Part shown: positions 26,571-35,714 of the stretch, in pieces
Layout: every line of letters begins with the position of its first letter
How positions within the stretch are numbered: position 1 is the first letter of the stretch
Assembly (NCBI RefSeq): GCF_000308815.1
Contig: NZ_BAFX01000064.1
Span: 62,001 to 126,000 of the forward strand
Reading direction: 5' to 3'
Length of the DNA stretch: 64,000 nucleotides
From: Nocardia concava NBRC 100430
Lineage (GTDB): Bacteria; Actinomycetota; Actinomycetes; Mycobacteriales; Mycobacteriaceae
The notes under the pieces: generated by a model
What the model was told of the DNA's origin: nothing
What the model saw: only the letters and a program-made list of their open reading frames with translations
The model's database searches: none
Position numbers and translations under genes: made by a program

Positions 26571-28037
26571 ATGCCCACCACTGTCACCTCGCCGCAGGTT
26601 GCCGTCAACGACATCGGCACTGCCGAGGACTTCCTCGCCGCCATCGACAAGACCATCAAGTACTTCAACGACGGAGACATCGTCGAAGGCACGATCGTCA
26701 AGGTCGATCGCGATGAGGTCCTTCTCGACATCGGTTACAAGACCGAAGGCGTGATCCCGTCTCGCGAACTGTCCATCAAGCACGATGTCGACCCGGCCGA
26801 GGTCGTTTCCGTGGGCGATGAGGTCGAGGCCCTCGTTCTCACCAAGGAGGACAAGGAAGGCCGCCTGATCCTGTCGAAGAAGCGCGCTCAGTACGAGCGG
26901 GCCTGGGGCACGATCGAGGAGCTCAAGGAGCGTGACGAGGCCGTCAAGGGCACCGTCATCGAGGTCGTCAAGGGCGGCCTGATCCTGGACATCGGCCTGC
27001 GCGGCTTCCTCCCGGCTTCGCTGGTCGAGATGCGCCGCGTGCGCGACCTCCAGCCGTACGTCGGCAAGGAGATCGAGGCCAAGATCATCGAGCTCGACAA
27101 GAACCGCAACAACGTGGTTCTGTCGCGTCGCGCCTGGCTGGAGCAGACCCAGTCCGAGGTGCGCAGCGAGTTCCTGCACCAGCTGCAGAAGGGCCAGGTC
27201 CGCAAGGGCGTCGTGTCCTCCATCGTCAACTTCGGTGCCTTCGTGGACCTGGGTGGCGTCGACGGTCTGGTGCACGTCTCCGAGCTGTCCTGGAAGCACA
27301 TCGACCACCCGTCCGAGGTTGTCGAGGTCGGCAACGAGGTCACCGTCGAGGTTCTCGACGTCGACCTGGACCGCGAGCGCGTCTCCCTGTCGCTCAAGGC
27401 GACCCAGGAAGACCCGTGGCGTCAGTTCGCCCGCACCCACGCGATCGGTCAGATCGTGCCGGGCAAGGTCACCAAGCTGGTTCCGTTCGGTGCGTTCGTG
27501 CGCGTCGAAGAGGGCATCGAGGGCCTGGTGCACATCTCCGAGCTGGCCGAGCGCCACGTCGAGGTCCCGGACCAGGTTGTCGCCGTCGGCGACGACGCCA
27601 TGGTCAAGGTCATCGACATCGACCTCGAGCGTCGCCGGATCTCGCTGTCGCTGAAGCAGGCCAACGAGGACTACACCGCCGAGTTCGACCCGTCGAAGTA
27701 CGGCATGGCCGACAGCTACGACGACCAGGGCAACTACATCTTCCCCGAGGGCTTCGACTCCGAGACCAACGAATGGCTCGAGGGCTTCGAGAAGCAGCGT
27801 GAGGAGTGGGAGACCCGGTACGCCGAGGCCGAGCGTCGCCACAAGATGCACACCGCTCAGATGGAGAAGATGGCGGCTGACGCTGCCGCTGAGGCCGCCA
27901 ACGGCGGACCGCAGAACTACTCCTCGGAGTCCGGTTCGCAGGCTGCCGCGTCGACCTCCGACGCTCCGGCCGGTGGCTCGCTGGCGTCCGACGCCCAGCT
28001 CGCCGCGCTGCGTGAGAAGCTGTCGGGCAACGCCTGA
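26571..28037 (+). CDS. rpsA: 30S ribosomal protein S1
   Basis: 488 residues, close to the mycobacterial protein (about 480). Four S1 RNA-binding repeats can be followed (about 35-105, 120-190, 205-275, 290-360; for example GDIVEGTIVKVDRDEVLLDIGYKTEGVIP and KGVVSSIVNFGAFVDLGGVDGLVHVSELSW), then an acidic, glutamine- and serine-rich tail ending SLASDAQLAALREKL. Proteobacterial S1 has six repeats; four is normal here. The start ATG 26571 corresponds to the usual start in the family and has GGAG 11 nt upstream; ATG 26529 in frame would add 14 residues. Confidence 0.95.
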   Translation: MPTTVTSPQVAVNDIGTAEDFLAAIDKTIKYFNDGDIVEGTIVKVDRDEVLLDIGYKTEGVIPSRELSIKHDVDPAEVVSVGDEVEALVLTKEDKEGRLILSKKRAQYERAWGTIEELKERDEAVKGTVIEVVKGGLILDIGLRGFLPASLVEMRRVRDLQPYVGKEIEAKIIELDKNRNNVVLSRRAWLEQTQSEVRSEFLHQLQKGQVRKGVVSSIVNFGAFVDLGGVDGLVHVSELSWKHIDHPSEVVEVGNEVTVEVLDVDLDRERVSLSLKATQEDPWRQFARTHAIGQIVPGKVTKLVPFGAFVRVEEGIEGLVHISELAERHVEVPDQVVAVGDDAMVKVIDIDLERRRISLSLKQANEDYTAEFDPSKYGMADSYDDQGNYIFPEGFDSETNEWLEGFEKQREEWETRYAEAERRHKMHTAQMEKMAADAAAEAANGGPQNYSSESGSQAAASTSDAPAGGSLASDAQLAALREKLSGNA

Positions 28038-28066
28038 TTCGCTTCCCGTAACGGGATAGGCAAGTA

Positions 28067-28103
28067 GAAAGCCCCCGGGTCCGTCCAGGACCCGGGGGCT
28101 TTC
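28067..28103 (+). terminator. rpsA terminator
   Basis: GAAAGCCCCCGGGTCC pairs perfectly with 28088-28103 (16 bp, 5-nt loop), just after rpsA and 18 bp before the TetR gene. Confidence 0.85.
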
Positions 28104-28120
28104 GCTATTCTCGGAGCAAG

Positions 28121-28753
28121 ATGTCCGAATCAACCATCGAGTCCGCGCCCACGCTGTGGGAGCGCCGCAAGATCGAAGCCATGAGCCGGATCCAGCGGAC
28201 CGCGCTGGATTTGTTTGCCGAGCACGGATATCGCGAGGTCACCGTCGAACGGGTGGCCGCGGCGGCAGGGGTGTCGCCGAGTTCGATCTACCGGTACTTC
28301 GGCACCAAGGAGATGCTGGTCCTCTACGACGAGACCGATCCCAAGACGCTCGAGATCCTGCGCGCGGTCGGCGGCGGGCAGGCCCGCGAATTTCGTGAAT
28401 TGCTCACCATCGCACGGCCTTTGGTCGCGCCGGTGATCGACGAGATCGTCACCGCCGACGTCGAGCAGCGCACCCGGGTGCGCATGGAATTCGTGCGCAC
28501 CATTCCCGAGGTCAAGCTGCGCCAGGCCGAGCGGATGCGCGAGCTGGAGGACGAGTTCCGGGTGGCGCTCGCCGAGGTCACCGGGCGTGGGGACAATGAT
28601 CTTCAGGTGCGGACCGCCGCGGCCATCATCATCTGGGTGTGCATGGCGGCCCTGGACCATTGGGCCGGAACGGGTTTCGCGGGACGGCTCAAGGACGTCT
28701 ACGCCGAGGTGGTCGAATCCATCCTGGTGGCGCTGGAGGCCATCTTCCGCTGA
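28121..28753 (+). CDS. TetR-family regulator, probable controller of the MMPL exporter
   Basis: 210 residues. N-terminal HTH (SRIQRTALDLFAEHGYREVTVERVAAAAGVSPSSIYRYFGTKEMLV) and a helical ligand-binding domain with no specific match I know. GGAG 5 nt before the ATG. It converges on, and its 3' end overlaps by 55 bp, the MMPL transporter gene, whose promoter region holds a TetR-sized palindrome (30972-30996). I infer that this protein represses the exporter. Confidence 0.88.
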   Translation: MSESTIESAPTLWERRKIEAMSRIQRTALDLFAEHGYREVTVERVAAAAGVSPSSIYRYFGTKEMLVLYDETDPKTLEILRAVGGGQAREFRELLTIARPLVAPVIDEIVTADVEQRTRVRMEFVRTIPEVKLRQAERMRELEDEFRVALAEVTGRGDNDLQVRTAAAIIIWVCMAALDHWAGTGFAGRLKDVYAEVVESILVALEAIFR

Positions 28754-30954
28754 CGGCCGAAGGTGGGCAGCCACCAGTTCCAGCGGCCGAACAGTCGCAT
28801 GAAGGCCGGCACCAGGATCAGGCGGACGATCACCGCGTCGATGGCCACCGCGACGGCCAGCGCGAAGCCGATCTCCTTCAGCTCCATGACATCCGCGCTC
28901 AGGAAGCTGGCGAACACGGCCACCATTATGGCCGCGGCCGCGGTGATCGGCCGCGCGGTGCGCTGCAGGCCCTCGGCGACGGCGGCGGCATTGTCGTGGG
29001 TGCGCTCCCAGGCCTCTTTCATGCGGCGGATCAGGAAAACCTCGTAGTCCATGGACAATCCGAACAGCACCGCGAACACCAGCATGGGCAGGAAGACCTG
29101 GAGGAATCCGGCGCTGTGGAAGCCGAGCACGGATTGCCCGAACCCGTGCTGGAAGACCGAGACCGTGATGCCCAGGGCCGCACCGGTGGCCAGCAGATTC
29201 AGCACGATCGCCTTGAACGCCAGCACGATCGAGCGGAACGCCACGATCAGGAACACCAGCGAGGCGGTCAGGACCAAGGCGATGACCCACGGGAATCCAC
29301 GCGAGATCAGCCCCGACACGTCGGCGAACATCGCGGGCGTGCCGCCCACCAGCACCTCGGCGGAATCGAGGGCCGTTGCGCGGGAACGGATATCGGCGGT
29401 GAGCTGGCTGACCGTCGTGGAATCGAAGGCGTCCTTGGGTACCACGGTGGCCAGGTAGCGGCCGTCGGCCTGCTGCGGGAGCACGGTGGCGATGCGTGGA
29501 TCGCGGGCCAGCTGGGTGACCAGCCGCAGCACCTCGGTGCGGCCGTCGGCGGACAGCGCCGTGTCGCCCGGCCCGGAGGCGACGACCTGGATGGGGGAGA
29601 GCAGTCCGGGGCCGAAGTCGTCCTGTACCAAGCGAGTCGCGTGCCCGGTGGGGCGGTCGCCCAGCGAGTTCAGCCCCATGTCGATGCCGTAGCGGATGCC
29701 GGTGATGGGCAGCGCGGCGGCGACGAGGACCGCGATGCCGATCGCGCCGAAGACGACGGGCTTGCCCATCACCAGATGCGCCCAGCGGGCCCAGGCGCTC
29801 GAGGCCGCGGTCGAACGGGTCTCGGCCGGACGCAGTCTCGCGGGCAGCGCACCCCGGTTGACAGCCGGGCCGAGCACGGCCAGCAGCGCGGGCAGCAGGG
29901 TGAATGCGGCGGCCAGTGTGCCGATCACCGCGGTCACCACGCCCAGCGCCACGCCGTCGAGCATGGGCAGGCCGACCACCATCAGCGAGCACAGCGAGAT
30001 CATCACGATCAGCCCGGAAGCCAGGATGGTGCGGCCGGTGGTATCCATGGTCGCGCCGATGGCTTCTCGAATGGCCCGGTGGGCCTTGCGATTCCGCACG
30101 CCGCGCTTGGTCAGCTCCTCGTTGAACCGGCTGACCAGGAACATTGCGTAATCGATCGCGGTGCCGGTGCCGATCATGGTCGCCACCGACAGCACGAACG
30201 AGTCGAAGGTCAGGAAGCTCGCGAGTCCGAACAGCACGCCCACGGCCAGGGCGATCCCGGCGGCGGTGACCGAGATCGGCAGGGCGGCGGCCGCGACCGC
30301 GCCGAGCGCCAGCACCAGCACGACCGCCGCGATCGGCAGGCCGATGGCCTCGCCGCGGGTGATGTCGGCGGTCTCCATCCGGATGAGTTCGCCCTCGACC
30401 GGCGAATATCCGGTCAGATCGGCCCGCACGTCCGAATCGGAGGCAGCCGTGAGCGCGGTCTGTAGCCGAGCGGCCACGTCGACGCGTTCGGACATGTCGC
30501 CGTCGATCCCCGCGAGCGCGAGCACGGTGTGCCGGTCGGCGGAGATCTGCTGTTTCGGATCGCCCTCGAACGGCCCGACCGCACCCGCGACACCGGACAC
30601 CGCGCGGGCCGCGCCCAGCACCCGCTCGAGGGCCGCCCGGAAGCGCGGATCGTCCACGGCGAAGCGGTCCGAATGCAGCACGATCAGGTCCTGCTCCGCG
30701 CCGAGCTGTGAGAAGTGCTGTGCGACACGGCTTTCCGTCTCCGACGAATCGGATCCGGGCACGGCGTAGTTGGGCGCGCCGAGCCGGTCGTGCAGGGCGG
30801 GATACGCCGCGCCGCACACCACGATCAGCACCAGCCACACGCCGATGACGATCCGCCGGTGCCGGGCCATGTACTCGCCCCAGCGGCCGATCAAGCCGAG
30901 ACCGGCCGCGGCTTCGGGAGGTCGGGGCGGATCGACGAGCACCGGACTGGTCAT
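28699..30954 (-). CDS. MMPL-family (RND) transporter
   Basis: 751 residues with the duplicated RND layout: one N-terminal membrane span (about 30-50), a large external domain, then five or six spans; the pattern repeats in the second half. Motifs include GTGTAIDYAMFLVSRFNEEL in the first half and FGLSMDYEVFLIRRMKEAW in the second, both with the Asp-Tyr pair used for proton coupling in MmpL proteins. It probably exports a lipid or drug. ATG 30954 is chosen because a palindromic operator lies directly upstream; the longer open frame has no start signal. Confidence 0.9.
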   Translation of the reverse strand: MTSPVLVDPPRPPEAAAGLGLIGRWGEYMARHRRIVIGVWLVLIVVCGAAYPALHDRLGAPNYAVPGSDSSETESRVAQHFSQLGAEQDLIVLHSDRFAVDDPRFRAALERVLGAARAVSGVAGAVGPFEGDPKQQISADRHTVLALAGIDGDMSERVDVAARLQTALTAASDSDVRADLTGYSPVEGELIRMETADITRGEAIGLPIAAVVLVLALGAVAAAALPISVTAAGIALAVGVLFGLASFLTFDSFVLSVATMIGTGTAIDYAMFLVSRFNEELTKRGVRNRKAHRAIREAIGATMDTTGRTILASGLIVMISLCSLMVVGLPMLDGVALGVVTAVIGTLAAAFTLLPALLAVLGPAVNRGALPARLRPAETRSTAASSAWARWAHLVMGKPVVFGAIGIAVLVAAALPITGIRYGIDMGLNSLGDRPTGHATRLVQDDFGPGLLSPIQVVASGPGDTALSADGRTEVLRLVTQLARDPRIATVLPQQADGRYLATVVPKDAFDSTTVSQLTADIRSRATALDSAEVLVGGTPAMFADVSGLISRGFPWVIALVLTASLVFLIVAFRSIVLAFKAIVLNLLATGAALGITVSVFQHGFGQSVLGFHSAGFLQVFLPMLVFAVLFGLSMDYEVFLIRRMKEAWERTHDNAAAVAEGLQRTARPITAAAAIMVAVFASFLSADVMELKEIGFALAVAVAIDAVIVRLILVPAFMRLFGRWNWWLPTFGRQRKMASSATRMDSTTSA

Positions 30955-30971
30955 GGCTTCTCCCGCGGTCG

Positions 30972-30996
30972 ATACCTGAAAGTCACTGTCAGGTAT
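30972..30996 (-). promoter_or_regulatory. TetR-type operator upstream of the MMPL gene
   Basis: Half-sites ATACCTGAAAGT (30972-30983) and ACTGTCAGGTAT (30985-30996) are inverted around one base with 11 of 12 matches, the size of a TetR operator, 18 bp before the MMPL start codon. Confidence 0.7.
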
Positions 30997-31031
30997 GGCC
31001 GACAGCTTAGGCCGACTCGCCGATGGGGTGC

Positions 31032-31048
31032 AAGTCACTGTCAGGAAT
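31032..31048. promoter_or_regulatory. Second partial operator site
   Basis: AAGTCACTGTCAGGAAT repeats the right part of the operator at 30980-30996 (AAGTCACTGTCAGGTAT, 16 of 17 identical) 52 bp farther upstream; its left half is not palindromic. Confidence 0.5.
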
Positions 31049-31187
31049 CCACGACTGGACTCGCTACGGTTACGAGTGGTTCGCTAGGCCGTCATCATTC
31101 GGAGGTTGGATGCGAACTGGACGCCTGACCGGATAGGTTCGGCGGGATCGATCCTTCAATCACCTAGCGGGAAGGCACCACCGGAGC

Positions 31188-32711
31188 ATGGGCGTGTTCG
31201 CCGGAGTCAACAGGCGCGAATTTCTGGCGAAAGCCACTGCGGCGGGTGGAGCGGCCGCGCTCACCTCGCTGTGGGGTCCGATCATCGAGCGCGCCTACGC
31301 CGCCGATCCGGCGGGCATGGGCGGGCTCGGCGATATCGAGCACTTCGTGCTGCTGATGCAGGAGAACCGCTCCTTCGACCATTACTTCGGAACCATGTCC
31401 GGCGTACGGGGATTCGACGATCCCTCCGCGTCCTGGAACCAGTACGGCTACGCGCCCGGCGTCGGGCCCACCCCGGACGGCTTCGTCAACCCGTTCCGCC
31501 TCGACACCACCCGCGGCGCGAGCCTCGACGGCGAGTGCATCAACGATCCCGACCACGGCTGGGTCGGCATGCACAAGGCATGGAACGGCGGCAAGAACGA
31601 CGGCTGGATGCCCATGTCCATCGAGGCCGTCGGCCCCGGAAACGCCGCTGCCGCAATGGGTTACTACACCCAGGACGACGTGCCGGTGCACTGGGACCTG
31701 GCCGATGCCTTCACCGTGCTCGACAACTACCACTGCTCGGTGCTCGGCCCGACCGACCCCAACCGGCTGTACTGGATGTCGGCCACCATCGATCCCGACG
31801 GACTCAACGGCGGCCCGCTGCTCGAAACCCCCACGCTGATCCCGCAGAACGCCTACAGCTGGCGGACCATGCCGGAGAACCTCTCCGACGCCGGCGTCAG
31901 CTGGAAGATCTACAACAACCGCGACGTAGGCCCGCTGTCCTCGGTGATCCTGGACGGCATGCTGGGTTGCTTCAAGCAGGCCGCCGACCCGAATTCCGAA
32001 CTGGCCCGGCGCGGTAAGGCCCCGTCCTATCCCTCGGACTTCGCCGCCGATGTGGCCTCGGGTCAGCTGCCCGCTGTGTCCTGGGTGATCCCGTCGCTGC
32101 TCAACTGCGAGCACCCGGCGCTGCCGCCGGCCTTCGGCGCGGTCGGCATCATGCAGGTGCTCGACATCCTCACCTCGAATCCGGCGGTGTGGGAGAAGAC
32201 CGCGCTCATCATCAGCTACGACGAGAACGGCGGCTTCTTCGATCACGTCACCCCGCCGACCCCGCCGCCGGGCACGCCGGGCGAGTTCATCACCGCGCCG
32301 CTGGCTCCGAAGTTCGAGGGCATCACCGGTCCGATCGGTCTCGGCTATCGCGTTCCCGGCCTGGTGATCTCGCCCTACAGCCGGGGTGGCCTGGTGGCCT
32401 CGGAGACCTTCGACCACACCTCGCAGCTGCGGCTGATCGAGCGGCGATTCGGCGTGGACGTGCCCAACCTGACGGCGTGGCGGCGCAGCGTCACCGGCGA
32501 TATGACCTCGGCCTTCGACTTCGGCTCGGCCCCGGATGCCACGAAACCCGCGTTCGCCCCGGCGAATCGGAAGGTGGATGCGGCGCTCGCGCAGTGCGGT
32601 CCGAACCTCGCGCTGGGGACGGCGAATGTCGGCACGCCGTACCCGGTGCCGCCGAACTCCATGCCCCGGCAGAACCCGGGCACGCGTCGCCGCCCGAGCG
32701 GCATCAGGTAA
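31188..32711 (+). CDS. Tat-exported phospholipase C / phosphoesterase
   Basis: 507 residues, like the mycobacterial PlcA-D and acid phosphatase AcpA family. The N-terminal Tat signal ([20 protein letters not shown]) precedes the alkaline-phosphatase-like fold: [17 protein letters not shown] holds the metal-binding Glu-Asn and His, then [10 protein letters not shown], and [16 protein letters not shown] holds the Asp/Glu/His set near the C-terminal half. It would hydrolyse phospholipids or phosphoesters outside the cytoplasm. ATG 31188 follows GGAAGG; it is monocistronic and ends at a strong hairpin. Confidence 0.9.
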   Translation: MGVFAGVNRREFLAKATAAGGAAALTSLWGPIIERAYAADPAGMGGLGDIEHFVLLMQENRSFDHYFGTMSGVRGFDDPSASWNQYGYAPGVGPTPDGFVNPFRLDTTRGASLDGECINDPDHGWVGMHKAWNGGKNDGWMPMSIEAVGPGNAAAAMGYYTQDDVPVHWDLADAFTVLDNYHCSVLGPTDPNRLYWMSATIDPDGLNGGPLLETPTLIPQNAYSWRTMPENLSDAGVSWKIYNNRDVGPLSSVILDGMLGCFKQAADPNSELARRGKAPSYPSDFAADVASGQLPAVSWVIPSLLNCEHPALPPAFGAVGIMQVLDILTSNPAVWEKTALIISYDENGGFFDHVTPPTPPPGTPGEFITAPLAPKFEGITGPIGLGYRVPGLVISPYSRGGLVASETFDHTSQLRLIERRFGVDVPNLTAWRRSVTGDMTSAFDFGSAPDATKPAFAPANRKVDAALAQCGPNLALGTANVGTPYPVPPNSMPRQNPGTRRRPSGIR

Positions 32712-32724
32712 CACGCGCACACAG

Positions 32725-32756
32725 CAGTGGCTCGGTCCGAAAGGGCCGAGCCACTG
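32725..32756. terminator. Bidirectional terminator
   Basis: CAGTGGCTCGGTCC (32725-32738) pairs with 32743-32756 around a GAAA tetraloop (14 bp, one wobble), between the phospholipase and a small convergent ORF. Confidence 0.8.
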
Positions 32757-32773
32757 GTCGTTTCGGGAACGAA

Positions 32774-32992
32774 TCAGCTGGCGGTGGCGGGTATCCAGTG
32801 CCGCACGACGGTGGGCTCCGACGACCGTTTTCGCATGGCCGCGAAGCTGTGCCGCGCCGGACTGAGCAGCGCGGTCAGCCAGGATCGCCGGTATTCGGCG
32901 AGAGCGGCTGCGACGGCGGGGATCTCGAGGCAATGCACGGTGCCCGCCAGGCCCAGACGGTGGCGACCCGTCTGGAGTTTGTTGGTGCCCAC
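32774..32992 (-). CDS. Small basic protein, unknown
   Basis: 72 residues from GTG 32992 with AAGGA 8 nt upstream. Basic, with a central helix-like stretch (LEIPAVAAALAEYRRSWLTALLSPARHSF). I recognise no family. It uses the same terminator as the convergent phospholipase gene, which supports a real transcription unit, but coding is not proven. Confidence 0.42.
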   Translation of the reverse strand: MGTNKLQTGRHRLGLAGTVHCLEIPAVAAALAEYRRSWLTALLSPARHSFAAMRKRSSEPTVVRHWIPATAS

Positions 32993-33260
32993 TGATATTC
33001 CTTCTCTTGCGTGTTACCGGCCCACTATCGCCTGCGGCGAACCATAGCCGAACAAAAGTGTGGATCACCGAATTTTGCGCGACATTCACCCCGGCGTGTC
33101 GGAATGTTGCCGACGAACGGTCGGGATTGACCGAAAAAGTTGCGAAATGATCTCGTCGGCATCACGGAATGGGCAAGGACTGTTCTTTCAGGTGAAACCC
33201 CAGGCGGGAGTGGGTAACCCTGATTGCCGCCCCGACCGGCCGCAATGCGAGACTGGACGA

Positions 33261-34454
33261 ATGTTGCGTATCGGTCTCACCGGAGGCATGGGCGCGGGCA
33301 AGTCCACCGTGGCCCGCATTCTCACCGAGCTGGGTGCCGTCCTGGTCGACAGCGACGTCATCGCTCGCGAGGTGGTCGCGCCGGGTACCGAGGGGCTGGC
33401 CGCGCTCGTCGCGGCCTTCGGCGACGACATCCTCGCCGCCGACGGCAGCCTGGATCGCCCGGCCCTGGCCGCCAAGGCCTTCGCCACCGACGAGGCCCGC
33501 ACCACCCTCAACGGCATCACCCACCCGCTGGTCGGCAAGCGCACCGCCGAACTCATCGCCGCCGCGCCCGCGGACGGCATTGTGGTGCAGGACATTCCGC
33601 TGCTGGTGGAGAACGGGCTCGGACCGTTCATGAACCTGGTCGTGGTCGTCATGGCCGATATCGAGACCCGGGTGCACCGGCTCGAGACCTTCCGCGGCAT
33701 CTCCCGCGAGGACGCGCTGGCCCGGATCCAGGCCCAGGCCACCGATGATCAGCGCCGTGCCGCGGGGGATGTGCTGCTGGACAACAGCGGCGAGCCCGAA
33801 GACCTGGAACCGCAGGTGCGCGCGCTGTGGGAGCAGCGGCTGATTCCGTTCGAGCGCAATCTGCGGGAGGGCGTGCGAGCCCCGCGCGGTGCGGTGCATC
33901 TGGTCGAGCCCGATCCCACCTGGGCGGCGCAGGCGCAGCGGGTCATCGCCCGTCTCGCCGTGGCGTGCGGCGACAAGGCGCGGCGCATCGATCACATCGG
34001 CTCGACCTCGGTCCCGGGTCTGCCCGCCAAGGATGTCCTCGACATCCAGATCACGGTCGCCGACCTCGGCGTCGCGGACGAGCTTCGGGATGCGTTGACG
34101 GCCATCGGATTTCCGCGCATCGATCACATCACCACCGACGACTCCAAGCCCGGCACCGATCCGGCGCTGTGGGCCAAGCGGATCCACGCCAACGCCGACC
34201 CGGGACGCCCGGTCAATGTGCATGTGCGCGTGGACGGTTGGCCGGGGCAGCGGTTCGCGCTGGCCTTCGCGCAATGGCTGCGCGCGGATGCGGCGGCGCG
34301 CGCGGAGTACCTCGAGGTCAAGCGCAAGGCCGAGGCCAATGCGGCGGGACTGACCGGTCCGGAGGCGATCGACGCCTACCTCGCGGTCAAGACGCCGTGG
34401 TTCGAGCAGGTCTACCCGCGTGTGCTCGCCGAGACCGGGTCTACATCCAGCTGA
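33261..34454 (+). CDS. coaE: Dephospho-CoA kinase fused to a GrpB/UPF0157 domain
   Basis: 397 residues. The N-terminal part (about 1-200) is CoaE, the last enzyme of coenzyme A synthesis: P-loop GLTGGMGAGKST at residues 5-16, then VDSDVIAREVV and HPLVGKR. The C-terminal part (about 205-397) is a GrpB/UPF0157 domain (nucleotidyltransferase-like: VHLVEPDPTWAAQAQRVIARL, IDHIGSTSVPGLPAKDVLDIQI). The same fusion occurs in M. tuberculosis Rv1631. ATG 33261 starts the conserved region; GAGACT lies 6 nt before it, suggesting a leaderless mRNA. Its 3' end overlaps the convergent DUF402 gene by 14 bp. Confidence 0.94.
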   Translation: MLRIGLTGGMGAGKSTVARILTELGAVLVDSDVIAREVVAPGTEGLAALVAAFGDDILAADGSLDRPALAAKAFATDEARTTLNGITHPLVGKRTAELIAAAPADGIVVQDIPLLVENGLGPFMNLVVVVMADIETRVHRLETFRGISREDALARIQAQATDDQRRAAGDVLLDNSGEPEDLEPQVRALWEQRLIPFERNLREGVRAPRGAVHLVEPDPTWAAQAQRVIARLAVACGDKARRIDHIGSTSVPGLPAKDVLDIQITVADLGVADELRDALTAIGFPRIDHITTDDSKPGTDPALWAKRIHANADPGRPVNVHVRVDGWPGQRFALAFAQWLRADAAARAEYLEVKRKAEANAAGLTGPEAIDAYLAVKTPWFEQVYPRVLAETGSTSS

Positions 34455-34965
34455 GCGTGATGTCCTTCGAGGCCAGCCAGGCCTCGAAATTGTGGCCGTG
34501 CGCGGCGATTCCGTCGATCGTCGCGGTGGCCGACTCGATGGCCCGCTGGGCCTCGGCCAGGGTCAGGTAGCCCGCGGCGTGGGCGGCGAGTAGCTCGTCC
34601 ACGTCGAGGAGTTCGACCTCGCGGCCCTGGCGCACCACCAGGTCGAGGTAGTGATCGACGGATTTCCACTGCTTGGGGCCGACCTGCTCGAACTCGCCGA
34701 TGTCGACGTAGTAGTCCTGGTCGCGCAGGTGCGCGGGGGTGAAGTGAAAGACCGTGGCGCGCAACGACACCGTGGGCAGCAGCCAGGATTCGATGTAGTG
34801 GAACTCGGGATGGTCGGAGGTGCGGGCCATGTAGAGCCCCCACGGCTCGACCTGGTACCGCTCCACCTGCCGCACGAAACCCTTGGGGTCGATATTGGTG
34901 AGCTCGTCGATATTGAAGTACTCCACCTTGGGGCGGTGCAGATCCACCGCGGGCGCCCGAGTCAT
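34441..34965 (-). CDS. DUF402 (FomD-like) protein, Rv1632c orthologue by position
   Basis: 174 residues of the DUF402 beta-barrel family, whose studied members (FomD, Ntdp) are metal-dependent nucleotide phosphatases. Conserved parts: EPWGLYMARTSDHPEFHYIESWLLP and the metal-site segment YYVDIGEFEQVGPKQW, then a C-terminal helical part (LLAAHAAGYLTLAEAQRAIESA). ATG 34965 is preferred because GATGCT lies 7 nt upstream; ATG 34977 would add four residues. It sits between coaE and uvrB as in mycobacteria. A paralogue lies at 35715. Confidence 0.8.
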   Translation of the reverse strand: MTRAPAVDLHRPKVEYFNIDELTNIDPKGFVRQVERYQVEPWGLYMARTSDHPEFHYIESWLLPTVSLRATVFHFTPAHLRDQDYYVDIGEFEQVGPKQWKSVDHYLDLVVRQGREVELLDVDELLAAHAAGYLTLAEAQRAIESATATIDGIAAHGHNFEAWLASKDITLSWM

Positions 34966-35173
34966 GCCAATCAGCATCGCGTGTCCGGGGGCGGTCGTCC
35001 AGGGGAGCGGATGTCGCGTCGCCCATAGATTGCTGGATTGCCGTGCCGAGCGGGGGAAATTTCTCGAAAACCAGTTCTGAAGTACGGATGTTTCGCTATT
35101 GTGCGGCTGCGCTGTTCTTTCGCGTGCGACCCGCCGCGCCTGGGCGGGTGCCTCAACCTAGGGAAGTAACTGC

Positions 35174-35632
35174 ATGACTGAACGCAATGCCCGTGCCCGC
35201 CGGGTGAGCCTGGGCGTCACGACCTTCGGTGCGCTGGCCGGGACCATCGTGCTGGCCGCGCCGCAGGCCGGCGCCTGGCCGAGCAACCTGGAAGTATCCG
35301 GCGGCTCCACGCACAATGTCGGCTGCTCCTACACGCTCACCGCGACCCTGGACGTCGACCGGCTGCTCTCGGTGGCCTTCCGCGACAACGGTGTCGAGCT
35401 GCCCGGCAGCCCGGTCACCCCCGGAATCCTGAGCGGTAAGGCCACCATCAACTGGACGCCCGCCACCACCGGGCAGCACACGCTGACCGTCACCCAGGAT
35501 CTGATCTCGAAGTCGATCACGGTGCAGGTGGATCCGCAGAGCATCATCGGCAGCTTCGGCTGCGGTCCGAGCGGAATCCTCAATGGCGGGTCGGGCATCC
35601 TGAACACGCTGTTCCCGAGCATCTCCGGCTAG
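35174..35632 (+). CDS. Secreted Ig-like domain protein
   Basis: 152 residues: signal peptide (VSLGVTTFGALAGTIVLAAPQAGA, cleavage after AGA) and an Ig-like beta domain (NVGCSYTLTATLD, VAFRDNGVELPG, ATINWTPATTGQHTLTVTQD) with two Cys that may form a disulfide. The C-terminal tail is Gly/Ser-rich (GPSGILNGGSGILN). Function unknown; surface or secreted. It lies between the two DUF402 genes, converging with the second one. Confidence 0.75.
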   Translation: MTERNARARRVSLGVTTFGALAGTIVLAAPQAGAWPSNLEVSGGSTHNVGCSYTLTATLDVDRLLSVAFRDNGVELPGSPVTPGILSGKATINWTPATTGQHTLTVTQDLISKSITVQVDPQSIIGSFGCGPSGILNGGSGILNTLFPSISG

Positions 35633-35651
35633 TCGTCGGAGGACTCGCCGT

Positions 35652-35695
35652 ACGAAGCCGCCCGGTTCTCATTTGCGAGAGCCGGGCGGCTTCGT
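35652..35695. terminator. Bidirectional terminator
   Basis: ACGAAGCCGCCCGGTTCTC (35652-35670) pairs with 35677-35695 (19 bp, one wobble, 6-nt loop) between convergent genes. Confidence 0.85.
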
Positions 35696-35714
35696 CATGA
35701 CAGCCGGGTGAGCG

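Noticed and set aside
28130..30838. 902-residue ORF in another frame of the MMPL/TetR region
   Set aside because: Arg/Gly/Pro-rich shadow without motifs; the MMPL frame has clear transporter signatures.
33060..33260. N-terminal extension of coaE
   Set aside because: Not like CoaE; the P-loop begins at residue 5 from ATG 33261, as in the family.
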